Shown here: positions 35,804 through 43,499 of the stretch, in pieces
Layout of the letters: the number at the start of each line of letters is the position of its first letter
Position numbering within the stretch: position 1 is the stretch's first letter
Assembly: GCF_002195995.1 (NCBI RefSeq)
Contig: NZ_NHON01000001.1
Coordinates: 284,042-348,041 of the forward strand
Length of the DNA stretch: 64,000 nucleotides
Reading direction: 5' to 3'
Source: Inquilinus limosus
Lineage (GTDB): Bacteria > Pseudomonadota > Alphaproteobacteria > DSM-16000 > Inquilinaceae
Translations under genes and position numbers: made by a program
The notes under the pieces: generated by a model
Told to the model about the DNA's origin: nothing
The model's input: only the letters and a program-made list of their open reading frames with translations
Database searches by the model: none

Positions 35804-36610
35804 ATGAAAACTCTGCTACTTTCCTTCTCCGCCTTTCTCTCTCTTCTCACTTCTCCGTCGTGGGCGGACACGCGCACGATCTGCACGATCGTCCTCAGGG
35901 CGGACACAGGGGAAGCCATCGTCGATCAGGGGGATTGCGACAGACGGATCTCGCCGGCTTCGACCTTCAAGATCGCGATCAGCCTGATGGGCTTCGATGC
36001 CGGTATCCTGACCTCGCCCAGCGAGCCGGAGTTGCCGTTCCGCGAAGGTTACATCGACACGCGGCCGGAGTGGCGGCGAGCGACGACCCCGGCGACGTGG
36101 ATGCGCGACTCCGTCATCTGGTACTCGCAGCAAGTCACGCAGCGGCTGGGAGCGGACCGGTTCTCCACCTACATCGCGGCCTTCGACTACGGCAACCGCG
36201 ACCTGACGGGGGACCCCGGGGCCCACGACGGGCTGACCCGCGCCTGGGTTAGCTCGTCGTTGCAAATATCGCCAACCGAACAGGTGGCATTCCTGCGCAA
36301 GCTGGTCCGGCACGAGTTGCCGGTTAGCGACGCTGCCGTCGAGAACACGGCGAGAATCCTGGATCAGGGCATCCGACCTAGCGGCTGGCATGTCTTCGGC
36401 AAGACGGGCGCTGGAGCATCGCGCAGCGCCGAAAGCGGTCCAGCCGGACCTTTCGGCTGGTTCGCGGGCTGGGCGGATCGCAAAGGGCAGACGGTCGTCT
36501 ACGCCCGACTGATCCAGGACAGCGAGCGTCAGCCTACGCCCCCCGGTCCTCGCGCCCGCGATGCCCTTTTGTCGGATCTATTCTCCGATAGCGGTCTCCT
36601 GGCGCGATGA
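35804..36610 (+). CDS. Class D (OXA-type) beta-lactamase
   Basis: 268 residues with a Sec signal peptide (core about 3-18, cleavage near SWA-D22). All class D signatures are in place: catalytic S53-T-F-K56, the S103-V-I triad, Y129-G-N131, W148 of the omega region, and K200-T-G202. It is periplasmic and opens beta-lactam rings using a carboxylated Lys. Length matches OXA enzymes. The ribosome-binding site is weak. A LysR-type regulator follows on the same strand. No transposon ends or integron sites were seen around it. The substrate spectrum cannot be predicted. Confidence 0.92.
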   Translation: MKTLLLSFSAFLSLLTSPSWADTRTICTIVLRADTGEAIVDQGDCDRRISPASTFKIAISLMGFDAGILTSPSEPELPFREGYIDTRPEWRRATTPATWMRDSVIWYSQQVTQRLGADRFSTYIAAFDYGNRDLTGDPGAHDGLTRAWVSSSLQISPTEQVAFLRKLVRHELPVSDAAVENTARILDQGIRPSGWHVFGKTGAGASRSAESGPAGPFGWFAGWADRKGQTVVYARLIQDSERQPTPPGPRARDALLSDLFSDSGLLAR

Positions 36611-36727
36611 GGTCATGTTCGCGAGGTTGCCCGAGATGCCGGGGCCGGGCATGGTGAGGATTGCCCGGTCGCGGCGGACGCGCTGCACATCAATCCCTCG
36701 GCCGGGGAGGGCGAAACGCGACCCGAC

Positions 36728-37576
36728 ATGAACATCGAGCTTCTGCGCGACTTCCTCTGCGTCTCCGAGAGCATGAGCCTGACGCGGGCGGCGGAACTCC
36801 GGAACACCACGCAATCGAACCTGAGCAAGCGGCTTCGTTCTCTCGAGATGTGGCTGGGGCGCGACCTGATCGACCGACGTGGCAGACCGCTCACGCTGAC
36901 GCAGGCTGGCGAGGACTTCGTGCCGAAAGCCCGCGGCATCCTGGCCGAACTCGATGGCGTCCGTGGGGCCGCTATCTCCTGGGATGTCTCGAACGGCGCG
37001 GTGAGCATCGCAATGCCGCACAGTGCGACTGTCAGCGTCTTCCCGGCGTTCAAGAAGCGATTGCTGCGGCGCCTGCCCAAGGCGAGCTTCGCGCCGCGGA
37101 TCGCCAATCACGACATGGTGGCGAGAATGCTCTCTCGATCGGAGTGCGACCTTGCGCTCGTCACCCGTCACCCCCGTGTGCCCCAAGCCGACGAGTTCGC
37201 TGTATTCCGATCCGTCGAAATCGCCCGCGACCGTCTGGTTCTGGTCGCTCCTCCCGGCGCGCGCGAAGGCGAGGCACTGCCGCTTCATGTGTCGGATGCA
37301 CGGACCTACATTGGCCAGATCTGGCAAGCGTGCAAGGTCGCCGTGCCTGCAATCAGGGAGGTCGAACACGGCATGGCCGCCGACATCAGGGCGCATTGCG
37401 TCGCGGGCGATGGTCGGGGCGTGCTGCCTGAGACCATGGTCGAAGCCGACATCGCCTCCGGCCGGCTGGTCGTGTGCGACTGCCCTGCCAATCTGGGCTA
37501 CGATGTCTCGCTCTTCTGCGCCCCAAAAGCGAGTCCTCAGGCAAAGCGAATCTGGGCGCTGGCATCCGACATCTGA
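36728..37576 (+). CDS. LysR-family transcriptional regulator
   Basis: 282 residues. The N-terminal winged helix-turn-helix is FLCVSESMSLTRAAELRNTTQSNLSKRLRSLE (given here as two parts: residues 8-22 and 23-40), followed by LTQAGEDFVPKAR. A periplasmic-binding-type effector domain takes up residues 90-280. It lies 117 bp after the beta-lactamase on the same strand. LysR genes that control beta-lactamases are usually divergent, so a link is only possible. The effector is unknown. Confidence 0.9.
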   Translation: MNIELLRDFLCVSESMSLTRAAELRNTTQSNLSKRLRSLEMWLGRDLIDRRGRPLTLTQAGEDFVPKARGILAELDGVRGAAISWDVSNGAVSIAMPHSATVSVFPAFKKRLLRRLPKASFAPRIANHDMVARMLSRSECDLALVTRHPRVPQADEFAVFRSVEIARDRLVLVAPPGAREGEALPLHVSDARTYIGQIWQACKVAVPAIREVEHGMAADIRAHCVAGDGRGVLPETMVEADIASGRLVVCDCPANLGYDVSLFCAPKASPQAKRIWALASDI

Positions 37577-37662
37577 GGTGAAAGCGCCTTCCGGAAGCCC
37601 AGCCGCGCAACGTCAGCGATGGCCTTCTGCCGTCGACAGTGTCTGACCTCGGGGAACGGAGG

Positions 37663-38517
37663 ATGCGCACGGTGAGAACGACGTACACCAGGCTCTCGAT
37701 GGCTATGACGTCACTGCTCCTTCTGCCGATAGCGGGGCAGGCGGCAGAGATAGCGATCACCCTGGATGATCTACCCTATGCGATGCCGTCACGCGTCTCC
37801 CTGGACGAGGGATGCGGTATCGTCGACGCCGTCAACCGGACGCTGAAGGAGCACGGGGTGCAGGCCATGGGCTTTGCGATCGGAGCCCGCATCACTCCCG
37901 AAACCGAGCCACTGATTGCATCGTTCGTCCAGTCCGGCCATGACCTCGGAAATCACAGCTGGTCACACCCGGACTACAACGAGCTAACCTCCGGGGAATT
38001 CCGAACGGAAACGATCCGGGCGCACGACGTGATCTCACGCTGGACGGGATCCGGGAACTTCTATCGCTTCCCATTCCTGCACCAGGGCGAAACGCCCGAG
38101 AAGCTGGCCGCTTCGAGCGCAATCCTCGCCGAGCTTGGATATCGGAACGTCCCGGTATCCATCGACGACGACGATTTTCTGTTCAACAGCGACTATATGC
38201 AGGCTCTCGCCAACCGTGATCCCGACGGAGCGGACGCGATCGCCGAACGATACCTGGAGCACATGAAAGAGCGGACGGCGTTCTTTCAGAACCTCGCCCA
38301 AGAGCAGCTCGGCCGCGACGTCAAGCACATCCTTTTGTTGCATATGAACAAGATCAATGCCGACCACCTTGGCGACCTGCTGGATTGGTACCGATCGGAG
38401 GGCTGGAATTTCATCCCCGTTCGCGAGGCGCTGGCAGATCCGATCTATGCCACGGCGGGCCGGTACGTGGGGCCAAAGGGATTGTCGCAGATCCAACGCA
38501 TGGCCGAGACAGAGTGA
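37663..38517 (+). CDS. Secreted polysaccharide deacetylase (NodB family)
   Basis: 284 residues from MRTVRTTYTR; a GTG eight codons earlier (37639) is the alternative. The signal peptide has its core at about 14-24 and ends GQAAE. NodB motifs: TLDDLPY with D35 and D36, GNHSWSHPDY with H98 and H102 as metal ligands, the YRFPFLHQGE arginine loop near 125, and a late LLHMNKINAD with the His of motif 5. It should remove N-acetyl groups from peptidoglycan or another extracellular polysaccharide. Confidence 0.87.
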   Translation: MRTVRTTYTRLSMAMTSLLLLPIAGQAAEIAITLDDLPYAMPSRVSLDEGCGIVDAVNRTLKEHGVQAMGFAIGARITPETEPLIASFVQSGHDLGNHSWSHPDYNELTSGEFRTETIRAHDVISRWTGSGNFYRFPFLHQGETPEKLAASSAILAELGYRNVPVSIDDDDFLFNSDYMQALANRDPDGADAIAERYLEHMKERTAFFQNLAQEQLGRDVKHILLLHMNKINADHLGDLLDWYRSEGWNFIPVREALADPIYATAGRYVGPKGLSQIQRMAETE

Positions 38518-38601
38518 CTTGAAGCTGTCCCTGCCCTAACCAGCTCTGATCTATTGTGGAACGCTCGCATCCCCCGTGGCCTGCCCAGTTGGCCAGGTTG
38601 A

Positions 38602-38745
38602 GGTGCGCCACTTCCGGCCATCGCGCCCACGCTCCGACACCGGACATCGACCGGGTCGGCGTTCCGCGGCCGTTTTCGACCGTGCTGGCCCAGTTGATGC
38701 GCCTCCACTCCGGACATCGCCGTAGTTCTCTCCAGACCGGACCTA
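38602..38745 (+). repeat. Degenerate 26-bp-spaced repeat element, copy C
   Basis: Begins GGTGCGCCACTT. Motifs at 38614 (CCGGCCAT), 38640 (CCGGACAT), 38666 (GCGGCCGT), 38710 (CCGGACAT) and 38737 (CCGGACCT), that is offsets 0, 26, 52, 96 and 123. Lies between convergent genes. Confidence 0.65.
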
Positions 38746-38791
38746 GCCCGCTTCGACCTCTTGCCGGCGAAACCGGGAGCTCGAAGGATGA

Positions 38792-39778
38792 TTAGTTGCT
38801 TTTCCCCGGAAACCCGGCGTCCTGGCCGATGACCGTGCCGGACGCGATCAGCGCCCTGACCGATTCCTGTACGGCCGCGAAGCTCGTGTAACGGGGCTTG
38901 TAGCCGAGACGCTGGCGGCTCTTCTCGATCGAGTGGCAGGAACTGCGGATGACGTGTCCGCGGGAAGTCTCGGCATCCCGTCCCTCCAGGCCGCGGATCC
39001 ATTCATTGAACGGCTTGAATGCGATCCGGGGTTCCCTCCCAAACCAGCGGTAGACCGTTTCGGCATAGCCCCTCAGGGTAACGGCCTGCTCGGACACCGT
39101 GTTGAAGGTCTCGCCGATCGAGGCCGGACGGTTCTCGACGGCACAGATGATCCACCGGGCCACGTCATCCGCATGGACGTGGTGCACCATCTCGAGTCCC
39201 AGATTCGGCAAGACCAGCTCGTCGCCACGAGCAATCAGCGAAAACACATCCGGATTTGCATTACCGATCGGGTTGATAGGGTTCCATCCCTCTCCGACGA
39301 TATGGCCTGGGCGGAAGCAGGTCGCTGGAAAGCCGGTGAGGCGGGCCTGCTTCATCAGCCACGCTTCGCTCTCTGCCTTGCCGGCCCCGTAGGTGTCTAT
39401 GGGGTTGGGCGGCTCGATCTCAGTCGCCGGGATCACAGATAGGCGGCCATAGACCCAGATCGAACTGCAGAACAGATAATGCTCGATCTTGCCGCGCAGC
39501 GCCTCGACCAATTGCCGTGTGCTTGAAAGATCGAAAGAGATCATGTCGACGACGATGTCGGGATGCAGATCTGCGACCTTTGTCCCGAACTGCCCCTTCT
39601 TCTCTTCAGCCACACGGTCGAGCGCTACGGTCTCGACCGACCTCCAGGCATGATGAGGACGGTAGGGCACCGCCGTGCCGCGGCTGACATTCACGACCTC
39701 ATGCCCGGCCTCTACGAGCGCAGGAATGAGGTAGCTCCCGACGTGACCGCTCCCTCCAATGACGACAATGCGTGACAT
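38792..39778 (-). CDS. NAD-dependent epimerase/dehydratase (extended SDR)
   Basis: 328 residues from MSRIVVIGGSGHVG, with GGGGAGG eight bases upstream; the longer frame has no such site. The Rossmann motif GGSGHVGSY is at 8-16. The SDR serine lies in FCSSIWVYG and the usual YxxxK is YGAGKAESE. A typical extended-SDR C-terminal part ends the protein. It probably acts on a nucleotide sugar or a related alcohol/ketone. It is divergent from a LysR gene 104 bp away, which may regulate it. Confidence 0.85.
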   Translation of the reverse strand: MSRIVVIGGSGHVGSYLIPALVEAGHEVVNVSRGTAVPYRPHHAWRSVETVALDRVAEEKKGQFGTKVADLHPDIVVDMISFDLSSTRQLVEALRGKIEHYLFCSSIWVYGRLSVIPATEIEPPNPIDTYGAGKAESEAWLMKQARLTGFPATCFRPGHIVGEGWNPINPIGNANPDVFSLIARGDELVLPNLGLEMVHHVHADDVARWIICAVENRPASIGETFNTVSEQAVTLRGYAETVYRWFGREPRIAFKPFNEWIRGLEGRDAETSRGHVIRSSCHSIEKSRQRLGYKPRYTSFAAVQESVRALIASGTVIGQDAGFPGKSN

Positions 39779-39882
39779 GGCCTGCCTCCCCGCTGCTCGC
39801 ACGATATCCGAAGACGCTAGCATGCGTTGCTTTCGGCGATTAGGAGCAGCAAACTTGATACCTTTGTGAAATAAGCTCAGCA

Positions 39883-40803
39883 ATGCCGCGCGATCAGATC
39901 AACGAGCTCACCGCCTTCCTGACCGTCGCCCGGGAGCGCAGCTTCACCAGGGCGGCGGCCGAGCTTGGCGTGACGCCGTCTGCCTTGAGTCACAGGATCA
40001 AGGGTTTGGAGGACCGCCTCGGGCTGCGGCTGCTGTCCCGAACCACCCGCAATGTGGCCCCGACCGAGGCGGGGGAGCGCCTGCAGCGCCAGGTCGGTCC
40101 GCTCTTCGACCAGATCGCCACCGAGATCGATGCGGTCAGCTCGCTGCGCGACAAGCCGGCGGGATCCATCCGCATCACCTGCACGGACCACCACATCGAA
40201 GCGATCTTTCGGCCCAGGCTCGGCGCGTTCCTGCAGCGGTATCCCGACATCCGTGTCGAGCTCGACATGAATTACACCTTAGTCGACATCGTCGCGGAGC
40301 GCTTCGATGCCGGCGTCCGCATCGGCGAGGCGCTGGAGAAGGACATGGTCGCGACCCGGATCGGACCGGACTGGCGGTTCAGCGTCGTCGGCTCCCCTGC
40401 CTACTTCGCACGTCGGCCGCCGCCCGCGACACCCCGCGACCTGGCCAACCACAACTGCATCAACATCCGGATGGCCACCGCCGGCGGCAATCTGCGGTGG
40501 GAGTTCCGCTCTCCGGACGGGCGCGACCTGAATGTACGCGTGGAGGGGCAGGCGACGTTCAACACCTCCGGTGCCGCCGTCAACGGCGCCGTCGACGGCC
40601 TTGGTGTCGGCTTTGTCCCGCAGGAGCAGGCGGCTCCATACCTCGTGGACGGGCGTCTGATCGAGGTCCTGGCGGATTGGTGCCCTTTCCATGAGGGGTG
40701 CTATCTCTATTATCCCAGCCGCAAGCAGAACTCTCCGGCGTTCTCTGCCTTCATCGAGGCAATGCGCTACCGTGGACCGCGTCGCTACGGGGAGGAGTGC
40801 TAG
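39883..40803 (+). CDS. LysR-family transcriptional regulator (divergent from epimerase)
   Basis: 306 residues. The helix-turn-helix covers about 5-65 (FLTVARERSFTRAAAELG, then SALSHRIKGLEDRLG), with SRTTRNVAPTEAGERL. The effector domain belongs to the AaeR/DsdC-like group that ends in a long PxxF..FIEAMRYRG tail. It faces the epimerase gene across a 104-bp shared promoter region, the usual LysR arrangement, so it likely regulates that gene and itself. Confidence 0.9.
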   Translation: MPRDQINELTAFLTVARERSFTRAAAELGVTPSALSHRIKGLEDRLGLRLLSRTTRNVAPTEAGERLQRQVGPLFDQIATEIDAVSSLRDKPAGSIRITCTDHHIEAIFRPRLGAFLQRYPDIRVELDMNYTLVDIVAERFDAGVRIGEALEKDMVATRIGPDWRFSVVGSPAYFARRPPPATPRDLANHNCINIRMATAGGNLRWEFRSPDGRDLNVRVEGQATFNTSGAAVNGAVDGLGVGFVPQEQAAPYLVDGRLIEVLADWCPFHEGCYLYYPSRKQNSPAFSAFIEAMRYRGPRRYGEEC

Positions 40804-41614
40804 CGTCCAGAACGGATTGAATTCGAGCAGCACCATGCCGCCTTTGTCGTCGGCACGGCTCGGGAGCGCCATATCCGGCCATTGCCGAGAGTTCCCTAAA
40901 CCGGACGCGACTCGATCAAGCCGGGAACGGCCATTCCTTGCAGCTTGGCGCCCCGGACGGTTGCCGAAACCGGTCACCGAATTCGGTTCCCCGAAGCGGA
41001 CCGGCCCCCTGGTAAGGGAGAGATCGTGACGGCGCGCTACGCGTGCCCCACCGAGCGCCCACTGAGCCAGACTGGCTGCGGGGGAAAGGATATATCGACA
41101 AGGGGCATCAGGTGTGCGGGGGCCTAAGTAGGAGGCGATGCTGTCGGCTGAGCCGGCTACGGCGTGGACGGCGGAGCGATATTGATGATCGCAGTGCCAA
41201 CGATCATCCCCAGGGCGAAGGCGGCGAGATAGCGAGCCGCGCCATCGAATTCCTTCCGGGGAAATCATTGACATTATGTGACGAAATATAACTGCGCGTG
41301 CGCAGATCGGCAGTGGGGCGGGCCGCTCGGGTCGAATGTCGGGCGCTGGATTGCTGTCGGGCTGCTCCAGCCCGCGACCGTCGGCGTGATCGCCGGCGGC
41401 CTGCGCGGCCGGGAAGGCCAGCGTCACCGCCCAGGCCACCGGGAGGCGCTTTCCGATGTCTTTGATGTCGTCCGGCGCGATCATTCACAGCGTCCGAACG
41501 GTCAATTGGCGTCCCGACTAGCGGACGATCGTCAGGACGGCAATCACCGGCCCAGGGCCTCGCCGGCGCCACGGATCACCAGAACTGCCTTTGGCAGACC
41601 TTCGGGCATCACTT
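40804..41614. other. Gene-poor stretch with repeat copy D and a possible broken small membrane gene
   Basis: 811 bp with no intact gene I can support. It has the best repeat copy (40861-41005). On the minus strand at about 41157-41280 a short frame reads ARYLAAFALGMIVGTAII, one membrane span ending APPSTP. Its possible beginning, MSMISPEGI, is in the neighbouring frame. This may be a roughly 39-residue membrane protein gene with a one-base loss. Confidence 0.35.
40861..41005 (+). repeat. Degenerate 26-bp-spaced repeat element, copy D (most complete)
   Basis: Six motifs: 40875 (CCGGCCAT), 40901 (CCGGACGC), 40927 (ACGGCCAT), 40953 (CCGGACGG), 40971 (CCGGTCAC) and 40996 (GCGGACCG). Offsets 0, 26, 52, 78, 96 and 121. 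Begins GGAGCGCCATAT, as do other copies. Lies 58 bp after a LysR stop. Confidence 0.7.
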
Positions 41615-41905
41615 CTAAGTTGCGAGCCATGTCAGCGGGCCCTCCGGAAACTGTCCGACCGCATATTCCTTGAGTCCCTCCCCTCGCTGCCCCGGAAATC
41701 CGCTTAGAATGATCCGGTCTTGCGGCTGACCGGACTCGCAGTAGAGCAACGCGGTATGTTCCTGGATTTGGCACGGTCCGCCCTCGGCATCTAACATCTC
41801 TCTCTGGGTCGCCTGCCATGCGTTTTGCCGTGGCGCGACGACGACAGTTGTGCGAATTCTCGAATCGACACCCGAAATCAGATGCACCTTGTATAACCCT
41901 GCCAT
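41615..41905 (-). CDS. Unrecognised small protein, paralogue 1 of a tandem pair
   Basis: 96 residues from MAGLYKVHLIS, with GGAGG six bases before the ATG. I do not recognise the family. It aligns along its whole length with the next gene: YKVxLISxVDxxIRT at the start, an I-I-L-x-G-F-P-G core, and FPEGPLTWLAT at the end. No signal peptide or membrane span is seen; it is soluble and mixed alpha/beta by look. It lies 228 bp downstream of its paralogue with no other gene between. It could be part of a small duplicated accessory or conflict-type locus, but nothing in the sequence shows that. Confidence 0.68.
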   Translation of the reverse strand: MAGLYKVHLISGVDSRIRTTVVVAPRQNAWQATQREMLDAEGGPCQIQEHTALLYCESGQPQDRIILSGFPGQRGEGLKEYAVGQFPEGPLTWLAT

Positions 41906-42133
41906 CTTTACCTCCGATTGCGATGAGTGACGCTCAACTCTTCGCCTTTGTCTCCAAGATAGACACAATCTCGCCAGGGCCCTATTCCTGCCCGTGAAAT
42001 CACTTCAAATGACATCCCCGCGCACCAGCGCGATCCGTCGGCCGAGTCCAAACTCGGCGAGCCGGCTTCGAGCGAGCAAGCGCAGCGCTGATGCGACGGG
42101 TTCTGTGCCTTGCCGTCAGCAAACCTTCTGCGG

Positions 42134-42430
42134 TCACTCTTCCGTGGCGAGCCATTTCAGTGGACCCTCCGGAAACCGCCCCTTCCGGTAGACCTTCTTT
42201 CCTGTGCCTTCCGCCCCCGGAAATCCTTCCAGCACGATCCGGGCGGACGACGAACCGAGTTGGCCAAGCAGCTCAGCCGACCCACCTTCGGCCAAATATT
42301 GTCCTACGTCGACTCCGAGCATTTCTACGTCGCCACGTGCCCACATATTTTGCTTTAGAATGATAGCGAGCTTGGTCCGAATGGACGGATCGACTTCCGA
42401 AATCAGCTCTACCTTGTATCCATCTGGCAT
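42134..42430 (-). CDS. Unrecognised small protein, paralogue 2 of a tandem pair
   Basis: 98 residues from MPDGYKVELISEVD, with the same GGAGG spacing as its paralogue. Shared with the first copy are YKVELISEVDPSIRT, the middle RIVLEGFPG and the C-terminal RFPEGPLKWLAT. The middle part (about 30-60) differs most. No cysteines, no export signal. Local GC is lower than in the flanking operons, which fits recent arrival. Function unknown. Confidence 0.7.
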   Translation of the reverse strand: MPDGYKVELISEVDPSIRTKLAIILKQNMWARGDVEMLGVDVGQYLAEGGSAELLGQLGSSSARIVLEGFPGAEGTGKKVYRKGRFPEGPLKWLATEE

Positions 42431-42528
42431 TCTCGCCTCCGGCTGCAGGAGTTTACACTAAATTCTCGGATATTTTTACAGACCCCCGTTGATATATCAG
42501 TGACCATATCCGCGCCCGGGCTGTCGGG

Positions 42529-42797
42529 TCAATTGACGCCGCTGCGGTCGCGGCGGGGACCGAGGCCGAGCTCGGCGAACAGCGCCTCGATCCGGCTCTC
42601 CACCATGCGCAGATCGGAAAGCACCTCCGTGTAGTCCACCTCGGGCGGCGCCTTGCGCTCGGCAGGGAGGGATGATCGCCGGCTGCTCCTCTGCAACGTG
42701 GCCCGGTGGCGGCCGGTGGCGCGCCAGGCATCACGGCGATGCCGAGAACGGCCAGGTCCCGAGCGACATAGGTGCGGTGGGTGCGACTCCCCGTCAT
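42529..42797 (-). pseudogene. Possible frameshifted small gene
   Basis: Two adjacent frames together look coding. One reads MTGSRTHRTYVARDLAVLGI and dissolves after MPGAP. The next frame carries KAPPEVDYTEVLSDLRMVESR and IEALFAELGLGPRRD to a stop. Joining them needs one base change near 42690-42720. The result would be about 89 residues with a helical C-terminus. No family is recognised, and a chance match of frames is possible. Confidence 0.3.
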
Positions 42798-42867
42798 CTC
42801 GACCAGCCAACCGGACCTCCGGCGGTGGGGAAGGTCCGTTCCCGTTCCCGCCGAGTCGGCGCGGTTC

Positions 42868-43010
42868 GGGAGCGCCAATTCCGGCCGCTGCGCCGGTTGC
42901 CCGGAACCGGACATCGGCGAACTCAGCCGATTCGCCCCTTTCCGCCCAGTCTGGATCAGTGGGAGTGACCAGAACCGGCCATCACATTGGAATCCCGACA
43001 GCGACCATGG
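42868..43010 (+). repeat. Degenerate 26-bp-spaced repeat element, copy E
   Basis: Begins GGAGCGCCAATT. Motifs at 42881 (CCGGCCGC), 42907 (CCGGACAT), a CGCCCCTTTCC block near +52 that is also in copy I, then 42975 (CCGGCCAT) and 43001 (GCGACCAT). Confidence 0.6.
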
Positions 43011-43058
43011 TCGGGTTCGATTTTTTCCTGCTGAAGTGACGTGGCTGAAGGGCACCAT

Positions 43059-43499
43059 TTGCAGTTAGCGCGACTGGGCCTCCACGATCGCCACCGTATG
43101 GATTCCACATTCTCCGAAATGCGATCTATCTCGCGAGGATTCGGAAACATCCAATGAAAAAACATCGAAAAATCAATCTATCTCTATATCTTTCTTTGTC
43201 GTGTAATTCACATCGAAGAACTTTACAATTGCATCTGTTGAGATCAAAAATATTCGGATTATCAATTATAATTTCGCCCCCCCCCATAATGACACCCCTC
43301 AATTCCCGCTGGCCGTCCGCATCTTCGCGAACTGCACAACAAAGGAGTCGCCGCCCGCTGGGCGGTGCCGAGCCCATCGCAGCCAGAGCAAGAGCCACCT
43401 GACACGCAGTGCAGGGGCAGGGCTGTCCCGTTGCACGCCATGATGTGAGAGATCCACCTCCCGCGGGAGGCCGTAGTGATCGTGGAAGAGGAGAGGAAA
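43059..43499. promoter_or_regulatory. AT-rich leader region upstream of the LodA-like gene
   Basis: About 440 bp without a gene. From about 43140 to 43285 it is strikingly AT-rich for this genome and ends in a run of nine or more C. This is the likely promoter region of the lodA-like gene. No confident -35/-10 pair can be named. AGGAGAGG just before 43500 is the ribosome-binding site. Confidence 0.5.

Noticed and set aside
35178..35807. 209-codon plus-strand frame before the beta-lactamase
   Set aside because: Runs through the repeat and the ATPase remnant in the wrong strand and has no family pattern.
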